DNA of 64,000 nucleotides from CAYPPG01 sp964412555 (GCA_964412555.1 CAYPPG010000039.1:1-64000); one strand, 5' to 3'. Shown: positions 8,726 to 17,801, counted from the first letter of the stretch. Numbers and translations: made by a program. Notes: generated by a model not told the origin, from the sequence alone.

Positions 8726-8766
8726 TGATAGATAGGAAAGACCGGGAACTTTGTGGTATTTAAAAA

Positions 8767-8783
8767 GCCGGCAGGATGTCGGC
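8767..8783. repeat. Interspersed palindromic repeat between znuC and znuB
   Basis: GCCGGCA-GGA-TGTCGGC, an inverted repeat with one mismatch, belonging to the window-wide family. It sits inside an operon, so it is transcribed and could form an mRNA hairpin between znuC and znuB. Confidence 0.75.
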
Positions 8784-8808
8784 ATTACAAGTTGTAGGAA
8801 AGTAAACC

Positions 8809-9648
8809 ATGAGTTTTTTTGAAGCATTACAATCACAATCCTTCATGCAGTACGCTCTCATCATGGGTATCCTCGCCAGTCTTGCTTGCGGGATCATGGG
8901 TACTTATGTCATTGTCAAGCGGATTGTCTTCATCAGCGGGGGGATTGCCCATGCGGTTCTGGCCGGGTTGGGAATTGCTTACTACTTCGGTTATTCTCCG
9001 ATCGGCGGGGCTATTATCTGCGCGATTCTGTCTGCTTTGCTGATCGGGATTATCAGCCTGCATACCCGGCAGAATGAAGATACGATCATTGGGGCGCTGT
9101 GGGCTGTGGGGATGGCGGTAGGATTGATCTTCATTTCCCGCACACCTGGTTACAACACCGATTTAATGAGCTATCTGTTTGGAAATATTTTACTCGTTAC
9201 CCGCAATGATCTTTATATTATCGGCGCACTGGATATTGTCATCATCGCGCTTGTTTTTATTTATTACAAACAATTCCTTGCTATCTGTTTCGACGAGGAA
9301 TATGCGCAATTGCAGGGAGTGCGGGTTGAAGCGATTTATTTGCTGCTTCTCTGCTTGATTGCTTTGACTGTCGTCGTTCTGATTCAAGTTGTCGGGATCA
9401 TTTTGGTCATCGCTCTCTTGAGTTTACCGGCAGGAATCGCCGGACATTATGCGCGTAGTCTGGGATGGATGATGCTCATTGCCGTGCTTTTGGGGATTTT
9501 ATTCACGGCCGGCGGCATGTATATTTCATACGAACCCGATTTACCGGCAGGGGCGACGATCATCATTTTCGCCGGAGTGTGTTATCTCTTTTCTTCCATT
9601 TTTAAGGAATGGAGAATTCGTAAACCGAAAATGGTTCATGAAAAATAA
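8809..9648 (+). CDS. znuB: Zinc ABC transporter, membrane permease
   Basis: A 279-residue integral membrane protein of the ABC-3 family with about eight hydrophobic segments (for example ALIMGILASLACGIMGTYVI and ALTVVVLIQVVGIILVIALL). The stretch ISGGIAHAVLAGLGIAYYFG is typical of ZnuB/TroC-type permeases, and LLSLPAGIA lies near the C-terminal helices. Ribosome site AGGAAAG precedes the ATG. It completes the regulator-receptor-ATPase-permease operon. No further uptake component such as a TonB receptor is present. Confidence 0.95.
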   Translation: MSFFEALQSQSFMQYALIMGILASLACGIMGTYVIVKRIVFISGGIAHAVLAGLGIAYYFGYSPIGGAIICAILSALLIGIISLHTRQNEDTIIGALWAVGMAVGLIFISRTPGYNTDLMSYLFGNILLVTRNDLYIIGALDIVIIALVFIYYKQFLAICFDEEYAQLQGVRVEAIYLLLLCLIALTVVVLIQVVGIILVIALLSLPAGIAGHYARSLGWMMLIAVLLGILFTAGGMYISYEPDLPAGATIIIFAGVCYLFSSIFKEWRIRKPKMVHEK

Positions 9649-9679
9649 TGAATAAAAAAACTTCATGGGGGAAACGCGT

Positions 9680-10900
9680 ATGACTTTTCCAAGACATCTC
9701 ACCTTTTTGTATTTCTTACTTATATTCATAACCTGTGCAGGCTTTGCTGCGGAGATTACGAATCAAGTGGAATTAAATATCGATGCGGATTTTCCCGGCG
9801 GAAACATCATCGTCGATAAGATCGAAGGAAATGATATCTATCTTCACCAGGATGTTCGCGATACCAAAGGCGACTGGTTTTACTGGTATTTTCGTGCGCG
9901 CGGGGCAGCCGGCCGTTCACTGACGGTTCATTTCACGAAGAGCAATGTTATCGGCGTTCGCGGACCGGCCGTGAGCCTTGATGAAGGGGAAACATGGAGT
10001 TGGCTGGGGAAAGATAGCGTCGAGGGACAATCCTTTCAATACAAAGTTCCAGATTATACGGAAGAAGTACGCTTCTGCTTCGCCATACCGTATCTCGAAG
10101 CCGACTTGAAACAATTTTTGAAGAAATATGAAAACAATTCACACATCCAAGTGAAATCCCTTTGCCAAACAAGAAAAGGAAGAACAGTCGAGCGCCTGCA
10201 TGTCGGACGATTGGAAGGGCAGTGTCAATACCGGGTTTTTCTTACCTGCCGTCACCATGCTTGCGAAATGATGGCCAATTACGTGTTGGAAGGAATTATG
10301 GAGACTGTCCTTTCGGAAACAGATGAAGGGCAATGGTTCCGCGACCATGTTGAATTCCTGATTATACCTTTTGTCGATAAGGACGGAGTCGAGGACGGTG
10401 ATCAAGGCAAGAACCGCAAACCGCATGATCACAATCGCGATTATGCGGGGGATAGTATCTATCCATCCGTCAGAGCGATCCGCGATCTCGTCCCGGAATG
10501 GTCGGAAGGGAAACTTCGCATTGCGCTGGATATGCACTGCCCCTATATCCGTGGGCCGAACAATGAGAGCCTCTACTTTGTCGGATCGCAGGATCAGGAA
10601 AATTGGAAACGGGTAGAACAGTTCTGTGAGATTTTGGAGGAGGTTCAACAAGGTCCTTTGGTTTATAAAAAAGAGGACAATATTCCCTTCGGAACCGCCT
10701 GGAATACGGCGAAGAATTATACGCAAGGGAAGAGTTGCGGGCGGTGGACGTCTGCACTTCCGGGGATTTGGTTCGGGACGAGTATCGAGATTCCGTATGC
10801 CAATGTGAGCGGGAAGGCAATCACGGCGGAAAATGCAAGGCTGTTGGGGGGAGATATTGCCGGCGCATTGAAAATCGTTCTTGATGAGGTTGTACCTTAA
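9680..10900 (+). CDS. Secreted M14-family zinc carboxypeptidase
   Basis: About 406 residues, exported. The signal peptide is LTFLYFLLIFITCAGFAAE. An N-terminal beta domain (residues ~25-135) precedes the M14 peptidase domain, as in AGBL/cytosolic-carboxypeptidase-like members. Zinc ligands appear as HACE (HxxE, in RHHACEMMANYVLEG) and the His of LDMHCPYI; the catalytic Glu is likely in TSIEIPYANVSG. The start is ATG 9680, with GGGGGA eight bases upstream, rather than ATG 9665, which overlaps that site. The target is probably a peptide or amidated wall fragment. It opens a run of secreted degradative proteins. Confidence 0.85.
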   Translation: MTFPRHLTFLYFLLIFITCAGFAAEITNQVELNIDADFPGGNIIVDKIEGNDIYLHQDVRDTKGDWFYWYFRARGAAGRSLTVHFTKSNVIGVRGPAVSLDEGETWSWLGKDSVEGQSFQYKVPDYTEEVRFCFAIPYLEADLKQFLKKYENNSHIQVKSLCQTRKGRTVERLHVGRLEGQCQYRVFLTCRHHACEMMANYVLEGIMETVLSETDEGQWFRDHVEFLIIPFVDKDGVEDGDQGKNRKPHDHNRDYAGDSIYPSVRAIRDLVPEWSEGKLRIALDMHCPYIRGPNNESLYFVGSQDQENWKRVEQFCEILEEVQQGPLVYKKEDNIPFGTAWNTAKNYTQGKSCGRWTSALPGIWFGTSIEIPYANVSGKAITAENARLLGGDIAGALKIVLDEVVP

Positions 10901-10990
10901 TCAGTAATAAATGCCATTAATCAAAATACCTAAAAAGGGTTTTAAGTTGACAGCATCCAATTCTCGTCAAAGTCGAGGGTTTAATACTGT

Positions 10991-11212
10991 CATCCGCCAC
11001 TCTTTCAGGGTGGAAAACCTTACCCCAACGGGGTAGAAGAAGATAGCCAGTGGGCAACGCCCCTGGTAAAGTCCGAAAATCGTAAAATTCCACCCTGAAG
11101 GGGTGGCAGAAAGATTACCTTCCTCCACCCTTTCAGGGTGGTTTATTTTTTTAAATTCCTTCTCTCTCCAGGGACGTTGCCCGCTGGCTATCTTCTCACG
11201 CCCTTTCAGGGC
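10991..11212. repeat. Composite inverted-repeat element
   Basis: Dense set of hairpins without a gene. Copies of CCACCCTTTCAGGGTGG-type palindromes lie at 10997-11013, 11090-11106 and 11125-11141. TACCCC-AAC-GGGGTA lies at 11021-11035, and GCCC-TTTCA-GGGC at 11200-11212 followed by a T-rich tract. A long imperfect pair (AGATAGCCAG...CCCTGG at 11041-11066 against its complement at 11168-11193) encloses the middle. The whole 10901-11228 gap is occupied by it. The last hairpin may also terminate transcription of the peptidase gene. Confidence 0.75.
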
Positions 11213-11228
11213 TTTTCTCTTTTATTTG

Positions 11229-12443
11229 TTATTTATCAATACTTTCCTGAATCATATTATCGCTCTCTTCAATCTGCGAATTGCCGGAATCGATCGCCGG
11301 GAAATTTCCCGGTAACGAAAGGGAAAATTCACTCATTACATTGGCGTTCACAATAATTCGTTTGCATTTTCCCTTCGCTTTTATCGCATTCGTCGAGAGT
11401 CCGGTAAAGATGTTTCCAGTGATCGTGACATCGCTTGTTCCGTCGAGGAAGACTCCCATGGCTTCATCGTCCCGCTTTGTTTTGCCGCCGATGTGTGCGT
11501 TGGAAAAATTATTGCCGGTGACGGTGATACGGCCACTGTTGGGACCGATTTCAATACCGCGTTTGGCGTCGATGGTGAAAGTGTTGGCCGAGACTGCACA
11601 TCCCCAAGCGTCGATCAAAAGTACACCGCCTTCCATATTATGCGCAAGCACATTGGCGCTGACGGTGATTCCATAGCAATCACGGTCAATTACCACCGCC
11701 GTGCCATTGCATTCTTCGATCATGTTGCCGGATAACACCGAACCGTAGGTGTTTTCGATAACCACACCATGCCGTAAATGATCGTCCAGGTTGTTACCAT
11801 TCATGCAAAGGTTAAAACTGTCGATGCAGCGCAGCGCATCTTGGTTCTCTTCAAACTGGTTGCCATTCACGACGATGTCGTGTCCGCGCAAAATATTCAA
11901 TCCGGCTTTTTGGTTGTATGTGAGAATCGCATCGGCGATACGAGGATCTTCATAGCAATCGACGAGATTGATTCCATGTCCGCCATTGTGATCGATGGAA
12001 AGATTGTGGATGAAAATTTCGTTGACACCTTCCGCCAAAAGCCCATCGCCGCTTTTGGGATTCCCGCTAATACGAAAGTCGGTTAGCTGCACCCGCCATA
12101 TTCGTGCCCGCTGATCCTGCGCATAAGTCTTCGGACGAAGGATGAGCGCCGGCTTACCTTCTTCATTCTGGTTGATCAAATGAGTAGCCGCACCCGCTCC
12201 TCTAATATGTGTATTTTCGGTGGACACCATCAACGGTTCGGAAAGTTCGAAATTTCCTGGCGGGAGGATGACCAACCCCCCTTCTTCCGGAACGGCGTTG
12301 AGTGCTGCTTGCAGGTTCGAATAATCCGACGCATCGATGACTGACGGAGATTGATCCGCCGCATACACTAATTGAAATCCAATCAATCCAATCATGCAAA
12401 AAACCAGACCCATAGTTTTTCTGCTCAATGAATGCTTGCTCAT
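11229..12443 (-). CDS. Secreted right-handed parallel beta-helix protein (pectate-lyase-like fold)
   Basis: A 404-residue exported protein. The signal peptide is MGLVFCMIGLIGFQLVYA. The opening after cleavage (DASDYSNLQAALNAVPEEGGLVILPPGNFEL) is the typical N-cap of the pectate lyase/rhamnogalacturonase 3 superfamily. From residue ~90 come regular coils with N-G-N ladders (IVVNGNQFEENQ, LSGNMIEECNG, ITVSANVLAHN, ITVTGNNFSNA, VTITGNIFTG). No clear catalytic pair can be assigned, so lyase, hydrolase or binding function is open. AAGGAG lies about ten bases upstream. It is divergent from the glycosidase-like gene and separated by only 83 bp, so the promoters probably overlap. Confidence 0.8.
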   Translation of the reverse strand: MSKHSLSRKTMGLVFCMIGLIGFQLVYAADQSPSVIDASDYSNLQAALNAVPEEGGLVILPPGNFELSEPLMVSTENTHIRGAGAATHLINQNEEGKPALILRPKTYAQDQRARIWRVQLTDFRISGNPKSGDGLLAEGVNEIFIHNLSIDHNGGHGINLVDCYEDPRIADAILTYNQKAGLNILRGHDIVVNGNQFEENQDALRCIDSFNLCMNGNNLDDHLRHGVVIENTYGSVLSGNMIEECNGTAVVIDRDCYGITVSANVLAHNMEGGVLLIDAWGCAVSANTFTIDAKRGIEIGPNSGRITVTGNNFSNAHIGGKTKRDDEAMGVFLDGTSDVTITGNIFTGLSTNAIKAKGKCKRIIVNANVMSEFSLSLPGNFPAIDSGNSQIEESDNMIQESIDK

Positions 12444-12526
12444 TTTCTTTGTTCTCCTTTCTGTCGTTTCATAACAATTTTAGAATAGGAAATTCAGGAG
12501 AAACATTCTATGGCAAGGAGAGAAAT

Positions 12527-14314
12527 ATGTTTATTTTTTTGAACGTGTTGGTTGGCTTGATTTTCGCATTGAACGCCGAAGCGAGTGAGTCACGGCCCAA
12601 GATATATCCCAGCGACGTGGTTTTCATGTATGCCGCCGATCCGGCGTCACAATATGATGCATATGACGGTACGGTTGTCGGCTGGGGAGGGCGTCCCCGT
12701 TCCCGTGATTCAAACGCGGTGGAGAGATTCCAATCGAGGGTGGAGGAAGCGCACAAAAGAGAGATGCGCTACTGCGGCAGTGTCGATTTTCTCGTCGATT
12801 TCGGCGGTTTCATCGATTTCCGCCCCGATTCATTCATGGAGGCTGTTACCCGGGATTTGGACGGCAATCCCCTTCGGGTTCCTTGGCTTTGGGATCACGA
12901 GCATAAGGGGCATCCGGCCTATTGGTTCTGCACGAACAACCCGGAGTATCAGAAGTATTTACGGGATCAGGCGGAACGCGCCTGTCTCGCCCCTATCGAC
13001 GGATTGCACATCGATGATTACAGCGGATCGTCCGCCAGTTCAGCCTATAACGGCGGTTGTTTCTGCACATACTGCATGGCTGGTTTCCGTGAGTATTTGG
13101 CAAAAAAATATTCGACAGATCAATTACAAGAAATGGGGATTGAAGACATCGAGCATTTCGATTATGGAAAATTTCTGATCGCCAAAGGATGGGACGCGGA
13201 ACGGTATCGCAAAGAGCATCATTCCTGTCCACTGATCGGAGAATTCCAGATATTCCAAAACAGGCGGATGATCGAGCGGATTCGCGATGTTTTCGAGCAT
13301 GCCGAAAAAATTCGGGGGAAATTTCTCGTTCGCAGCATCAATTCAAGCGCTTCCGGAACGAGGCAGCTGATTCCTTCACCGGTGATCGATTATTTTTGCG
13401 GAGAAGTGGGACATCATGCGGCATCCAAAGAAGCCCCAGTCGAACCGGTCTTTGTTTATAAAATGGTAGAAGCACTCAACCGCCGTCAGACGGCAACCGC
13501 TTCCGGCCATGATTGGGCGTGGATCAAAGCCAATGAAAAACCAGGATTGGTGCGTATGTGGATTGCGCAGACGTATGCCTTCGGCAGTGTCTTCATGGTT
13601 CCACATCATCAATGGTGCTATACGCAAGAATTGGGGACTCATTGGTGGCATGGGGAAGTGGAAGATTTTGCTTATCTCTATCAATTCGTGCGGAAACATC
13701 GATCTTTGCTCGACGGAACTGCTTCGTTGGCCAATGTCGCTTTGATTCATTCAACCGATAACCATCGTACTATCCGTGAGGCTGCCATTCATATGACGGA
13801 AGCCAATATTCCCTTTTCTGTACTTGTTGCGGGAAATGAGGAACTGCCCGTTATTATCGATGCAAAAAGCGTTTCCAAGTTCAACTTTTTCATCAAGGGT
13901 ACTCAATCGCTCGATGAGAAGCAGCAAACGATTTTGAATCGTGCTAGTGGCCGGAAGTTGCAATGGAAAGGGATTGAAGAATTGCCGGCGATGTTGCAAA
14001 GGCAAATCAATATCGAAGGAGCGGAGCAAGTTCGCATTTCTCTTCGCTATCATCCCGAGAATCCAGGTGCCCCGATCGTATGCCATATTCTCAACCAAAA
14101 TTACGATCCGGATAAAGACGGCGTGAATACGGTTACGATAAAAGTGAGTGTGAATAAAGAATTAATAGAAAAAGGAGCAGGGAATCGAAAGATCAAACAT
14201 GCCAAGATTCATAAGCCAAAACGTGAATCGGTGGTAACCGAAGTGACAAGCGACCAAGAAGCGATTTCTTTCGAAGTGAAAAATTCAGGATTGTGGGCAA
14301 TCGTGGAATTATGA
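12527..14314 (+). CDS. Secreted glycoside-hydrolase-like TIM-barrel protein
   Basis: A 595-residue exported protein beginning MFIFLNVLVGLIFALNAEAS, with AAGGAG seven bases upstream. A longer frame reading back to 12428 would overlap the divergent gene and lacks a ribosome site. The middle shows features of GH42-like and 'hypothetical glycosyl hydrolase' barrels: CTNNPEYQKYLRDQ, GLHIDDYSG with an acidic pair, then FCTYCMAGFREYLAKKYS, the Cys-containing motif after strand 4. C-terminal residues ~450-595 look like a trimerisation or beta domain. The substrate is unknown. It converges on the heparinase-family gene with a seven-base gap. Confidence 0.65.
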   Translation: MFIFLNVLVGLIFALNAEASESRPKIYPSDVVFMYAADPASQYDAYDGTVVGWGGRPRSRDSNAVERFQSRVEEAHKREMRYCGSVDFLVDFGGFIDFRPDSFMEAVTRDLDGNPLRVPWLWDHEHKGHPAYWFCTNNPEYQKYLRDQAERACLAPIDGLHIDDYSGSSASSAYNGGCFCTYCMAGFREYLAKKYSTDQLQEMGIEDIEHFDYGKFLIAKGWDAERYRKEHHSCPLIGEFQIFQNRRMIERIRDVFEHAEKIRGKFLVRSINSSASGTRQLIPSPVIDYFCGEVGHHAASKEAPVEPVFVYKMVEALNRRQTATASGHDWAWIKANEKPGLVRMWIAQTYAFGSVFMVPHHQWCYTQELGTHWWHGEVEDFAYLYQFVRKHRSLLDGTASLANVALIHSTDNHRTIREAAIHMTEANIPFSVLVAGNEELPVIIDAKSVSKFNFFIKGTQSLDEKQQTILNRASGRKLQWKGIEELPAMLQRQINIEGAEQVRISLRYHPENPGAPIVCHILNQNYDPDKDGVNTVTIKVSVNKELIEKGAGNRKIKHAKIHKPKRESVVTEVTSDQEAISFEVKNSGLWAIVEL

Positions 14315-14321
14315 TTGAACC

Positions 14322-16331
14322 TTATTCCTTGATTGAGCACCATGCGGAATTCTTGTCAATATCTCGTCCTATTTCCCACTTTTGATCGTTGACTTGGACG
14401 AATACATTTACGTTTGGATTTCCCACATCGAATTCATCGTTGAATCCAGCATCAACTATTGGTTTGCCGGTACCTTGATAGGGAACCAATACGGTCAAAA
14501 ATTGTATGGGCGATGACTCTCGATGTCTGAATCGAAAAGCCGTTCGTGGTTTTCGCTTTCCATATTTCCATGCAAACCAACCTTGTTCTTCTTCCATCTC
14601 GACCGGCGCATTCGGATGTTCCCATACTAAAATATTCGCATCATCAAAAGAGGTTGCTGCCCAATTATCCTCCTGCGAAACGTCCACTTCAGCAGGAGCG
14701 AATTGAAAATGGAGATCTATATTCCCTTCCGCATCACCGATAGCTTCATCCAGTAATACGAAGAATTGTTTATTTACAAACCATACCGTTCGGCGGTGAG
14801 TTAAATTTTCATAGGACTGATTTTCAACAACTATCGTATCACAGTTTGGGGCAAAATGATGTATGAGTTGAGTGGCAGCGACTTTTGTATCTTTCCCATC
14901 CAACGTCAGCGTCTGATGCACGTTGGTCTGCCGGTGCCACGCTCTTGCTTTCGCATTGTGCCCGTAGGTGTAATATCCCGTATCGGGCATAAGCCACCGG
15001 CCATAGGCGTATAACTCGAAAGTCCCATTGTCAGGTTGATCATGACCGGAAATGGCGGGGGGTGAACAATGGAAGGCAAAATAGATTTGCTCCGGTCCCC
15101 ACTCATTCCGCAATACATACATTCCTGCTTCCGGAAATGCATAACTTTTTTGTTCCGGAAGATTATTGCGATCCAATTCCGCCCGTGCTTTATACTTTGG
15201 ATCGTCAAAAATTGTGGATGCTTCCATGAGTGTGTTGAACAAAGGCCATTTTGAGCGATCGTTCGGCAGATCAATCGGGCGGCTGGCGTCTCCGAACATC
15301 GTGAATCCCAAATCCGGGGTTGCAATGGCAAAGATATAGTCGTACATTCTTTTCACACGTTCACGATAGGCTTTGGAGACGGAAGTTCCGAAAGCCTCTG
15401 CCTGTTGCATGATTTCGACAGCGTCGCGCAGCACGCCGAGATGATATCCGCCGGACCATTCCCGCTGCACGCCATCGCTGGTTGTTTGCGCCAAAAACGT
15501 TTCTTCTGTTCGTTCTAACGCCAACTCCATCCATTTTTCAGATTCTTTGAATTCAGGGAAGGTAGAACATATATCGATCACGCCGCGTTGTTCAAATATG
15601 GCTTTGTTATGGATTTTTCCCATCGGCAATTTTTCCGTTTTGACTTGGTGATCGTAGATACTGGCCAGGAAGATTCCTAAAAATTCCGGTGTGAATGAAT
15701 CTGTATGAACAAATATCTTAAACGCGCGGCAAAGGCTTTGCGCACGGATACCGGTTTGGATATCCAGCCATGCAAACCCGCGCCAATAGGTATAGACCGG
15801 ATGCGTTTTTCTGTGTTTCTCAAGAGGATGTTTCCGAATCCAATCTGCTGTCAGCTCCACAAACGCTTTTGCATATTTCTCATCGCGGGTCGCTTGATAG
15901 GCATTCGCCAGCGTCCTTGCCCAATAAAAACGGTATACCGCCGCTACCCATTCAATGTCGCCGCGCGGATCCCATTCCCAGTTCATTTCCTCTCCGTAAT
16001 CCGCCGCTTCATACGGTCCCCATTGGAAAATATGATTGACAATATCGTCGGCTTCATCAAATTGATTGGATTGCCGGTCGGATTTCGGCGGGAGAGAGTA
16101 TTGTTCCCGATAATATGCCCGAAGTTCCTTTAGAGCGATAATCCTATTATCTTTTTTTACAGCTTCTTTCACGTTGGATAGTCCGGCTCTTGTGAGATCG
16201 ATTTTCGTGAATATCTTCTCCGGAGAGAGTGATTGGAATTGGATTTCCCGTTTTTGTTCTTTTGCATAAGACAATAAAACTAAAATAAGGGGGATCAGAA
16301 TAGTGGTTGAGACAAAATAGAATCGTTTCAT
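14322..16331 (-). CDS. Secreted heparinase II/III-family polysaccharide lyase
   Basis: A 669-residue exported protein. The signal peptide is MKRFYFVSTTILIPLILVLLSYA. An N-terminal (alpha/alpha) toroid domain (YRFYWARTLANAYQATRDEKYAKAFVELTADWI, TYWRGFAWLDIQTGIRAQSL) is followed by the Heparinase_II/III beta-sheet domain (ISGHDQPDNGTFELYAYGRWLMPDTGYYTYG, and HHFAPNCDTIVVENQS). The SGHDQPDNGTFELYA segment with its His is the most conserved block of the family. Substrate (heparin, alginate or other uronate polymer) cannot be deduced. A start five codons earlier exists but overlaps the AAGGAG ribosome site, so I use ATG 16331. Confidence 0.85.
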   Translation of the reverse strand: MKRFYFVSTTILIPLILVLLSYAKEQKREIQFQSLSPEKIFTKIDLTRAGLSNVKEAVKKDNRIIALKELRAYYREQYSLPPKSDRQSNQFDEADDIVNHIFQWGPYEAADYGEEMNWEWDPRGDIEWVAAVYRFYWARTLANAYQATRDEKYAKAFVELTADWIRKHPLEKHRKTHPVYTYWRGFAWLDIQTGIRAQSLCRAFKIFVHTDSFTPEFLGIFLASIYDHQVKTEKLPMGKIHNKAIFEQRGVIDICSTFPEFKESEKWMELALERTEETFLAQTTSDGVQREWSGGYHLGVLRDAVEIMQQAEAFGTSVSKAYRERVKRMYDYIFAIATPDLGFTMFGDASRPIDLPNDRSKWPLFNTLMEASTIFDDPKYKARAELDRNNLPEQKSYAFPEAGMYVLRNEWGPEQIYFAFHCSPPAISGHDQPDNGTFELYAYGRWLMPDTGYYTYGHNAKARAWHRQTNVHQTLTLDGKDTKVAATQLIHHFAPNCDTIVVENQSYENLTHRRTVWFVNKQFFVLLDEAIGDAEGNIDLHFQFAPAEVDVSQEDNWAATSFDDANILVWEHPNAPVEMEEEQGWFAWKYGKRKPRTAFRFRHRESSPIQFLTVLVPYQGTGKPIVDAGFNDEFDVGNPNVNVFVQVNDQKWEIGRDIDKNSAWCSIKE

Positions 16332-16675
16332 TATTATCTCCTTCATTATTCATGCTAGTGTGTATCTCATGTATCATTGAAACGGTTTTTTCTTCTCACG
16401 TCAATTTGCTTTTTGCTCTGTCGACAACAGAATAATTGATAATACATGCCTATTCATATATGAACCATGACAATAGTCTTATCATAGATCACAAATATTT
16501 ATGGCAATTATGACCATGATTGTAACATATATTGAAAGAACATTTGAGTGATAAACCCATTGACAAAGAAGGATGGGTAATGAAAATACTGTATAAATTT
16601 CAATAAAAATGAGTGTGGGCGAGGTGAAAACCTTGCCTCTCACATTCAGCTAAATTAGAATATTAGAAAAAAACA
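16332..16675. other. Gene-free stretch between divergent lyase and ArsR genes
   Basis: AT-rich and without a convincing gene. It should hold the promoters of both neighbours. A TTGACA at 16560-16565 lacks a well-spaced -10 box. An imperfect hairpin occupies 16608-16646 (listed separately). Confidence 0.5.
16608..16646. repeat. Hairpin ahead of the ArsR-family gene
   Basis: Arms AATGAGTGTGGGCGAGGT and ACCTTGCCTCTCACATT pair with few mismatches around a GAAA loop. On the minus strand the stem is followed by TTTTTATT, so it could be a terminator relic. On the plus strand it lies in the leader of the ArsR gene. Confidence 0.45.
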
Positions 16676-17056
16676 ATGGATACAACACTAGTTCAAATCT
16701 CCAACCCTGAATTTCGACAACTTTTGGCTGAACGAATACGCGCTCTAGCAGATCCAACTCGCATCCATTTGTTACATTATTTGATGCAAGGTGAACACTG
16801 TGTTCACGAATTGGCGGAACGGGTAAAAAAAAGCCAAGCAACGGTTTCCAAACATCTGGCGATTCTGTACCGGCATGGTTTTATCTCCAAACGGAAAAAC
16901 GGTGTGCAAACCTTCTATCGGTGTGATAATGAAGGACTCCAGTTTTTCTGTAAATATATGTGCAATTCCATGAAGGAACACCTCCAGCAAATCGCCGATA
17001 TCGGGCAATCCTCATTTTCCGAATCGACTGAACACGAAATGCAACTTACACCGTAG
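16676..17056 (+). CDS. ArsR-family transcriptional regulator
   Basis: A 126-residue winged-helix repressor. The core reads IRALADPTRIHLLHYLM, then EHCVHELAERVKKSQATVSKHLAILYRHGFISKRKNGVQTFY in separate helices, with QATVSKHLAIL as recognition helix and the wing in KRKNGVQTFYR. The ELCVCDL metal site of classical ArsR reads EHCVHEL here, keeping one Cys and one His, and further Cys lie in the C-terminal helix (FFCKYMC), so a metal or redox ligand is possible but not shown. No obvious target gene follows; a toxin-antitoxin pair is next. It may act on itself or the divergent lyase gene. Confidence 0.9.
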   Translation: MDTTLVQISNPEFRQLLAERIRALADPTRIHLLHYLMQGEHCVHELAERVKKSQATVSKHLAILYRHGFISKRKNGVQTFYRCDNEGLQFFCKYMCNSMKEHLQQIADIGQSSFSESTEHEMQLTP

Positions 17057-17176
17057 TTCTGTTCTGATACGGTCATTTGCTCAATTGCTTCTTTTTTTTG
17101 TTATAAAATCTAATCTTTGAGTAGAATTGAAGGCAATAGTAGTCTTCATTTTTCTGGTACTTTGCGAATATTGATT

Positions 17177-17204
17177 TATAATCCTTGTAAAGGTAGGTAT
17201 ACCT
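17177..17204 (+). promoter_or_regulatory. Candidate promoter and operator of the toxin-antitoxin pair
   Basis: A TATAAT (17177-17182) is followed by the perfect 10-bp palindrome AGGTATACCT (17195-17204), 29 bp before the antitoxin ATG. This position suits autorepression by the antitoxin. No convincing -35 box is visible. Confidence 0.4.
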
Positions 17205-17232
17205 CAATAAAGAAACGAGAGGGGGCTTTGCA

Positions 17233-17463
17233 ATGACAATCCGTGAATCGACGATAGTCAAGGTCCAACAATTACCGGAATCGTTGCTCAAGGAAGTGAA
17301 CGATTTCATTGATTTTATTGCAAAAAAGCATAATCAAGATTTGTCAGAACAACTGAATCAGAATGAGGATTTTCATAAACTTGCAGTATCGGATTTCTCG
17401 ACCTATTTGAAGAATCTGGAAAAGTATGAGGATCAATTGGCTCGTGGGGAGATTCAGTGGTGA
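17233..17463 (+). CDS. Antitoxin, DUF2281-like, of a MazF-type pair
   Basis: A 76-residue protein. The N-terminal half (VKVQQLPESLLKEVNDFIDFI) matches DUF2281/antitoxin-type proteins in which a short beta strand is followed by an amphipathic helix. The C-terminal half is charged and probably disordered, the part that would wrap the toxin. GAGGGGG lies ten bases before the ATG. Its stop overlaps the toxin start, the usual layout for type II pairs, and a palindrome lies in its leader. The DNA-binding fold is not clear from sequence. Confidence 0.75.
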   Translation: MTIRESTIVKVQQLPESLLKEVNDFIDFIAKKHNQDLSEQLNQNEDFHKLAVSDFSTYLKNLEKYEDQLARGEIQW

Positions 17464-17801
17464 TCGTATCACGCGGTGATGTAGTTCTTTGCGATTTAAA
17501 TCCAGTTATGGGGACAGAACAATCTGGAATTCGGCCTGGTATTGTATTACAAATTGATCGAGCCAATAGAGTTAGCCCCCATACGATTATCGCACCATTC
17601 ACGACTAAAATTCGCCGCACTCTTTTACCTTCTCATGTGTTTGTTCGAGCTGGGATTGGTGGGTTGAAGCAGGATTCGGTTTTATTATGCGAGCAGATTC
17701 GAGTTGTAGATAAATCGCGTATTATTCATATTCTTGGACATCTGGATGAAACCTACATGTACAAAGTGAATCAATCTTTATGTATTATTCTCGGTATTTA
17801 G
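17457..17801 (+). CDS. PemK/MazF-family mRNA interferase toxin
   Basis: A 114-residue ribosome-independent endoribonuclease of the PemK/MazF family, which cleaves mRNA at short motifs. The family opening is RGDVVLCDLNPVMGTEQSGIRPGIVLQ, seen here as separate strand blocks; the catalytic Arg is in GIRP and the acidic/Thr region in TIIAPFTTKI. SVLLCEQIRVVDKSRI and the final helix KVNQSLCIILG are also conserved. The start is GTG at 17457 or 17460, overlapping the antitoxin stop, so translation is coupled. Recognition sequence unknown. Confidence 0.9.
   Translation: MVIVSRGDVVLCDLNPVMGTEQSGIRPGIVLQIDRANRVSPHTIIAPFTTKIRRTLLPSHVFVRAGIGGLKQDSVLLCEQIRVVDKSRIIHILGHLDETYMYKVNQSLCIILGI

Noticed and set aside
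10139..10726. Open frame of 195 codons on the minus strand inside the M14 carboxypeptidase gene
   Set aside because: It is fully antisense to a gene with clear zinc ligands and a signal peptide, lacks a ribosome site and resembles no family.
12585..13178. Open frame of 197 codons on the plus strand in another frame of the GH-like gene
   Set aside because: Overlaps a gene with an export signal and conserved barrel motifs; the alternative product has low-complexity Ser/Arg composition and no family.
16376..16400. LacI-like operator (TTGAAACGG...) upstream of the heparinase-family gene
   Set aside because: The second half does not mirror the first well enough, and no LacI-family gene is in the window.
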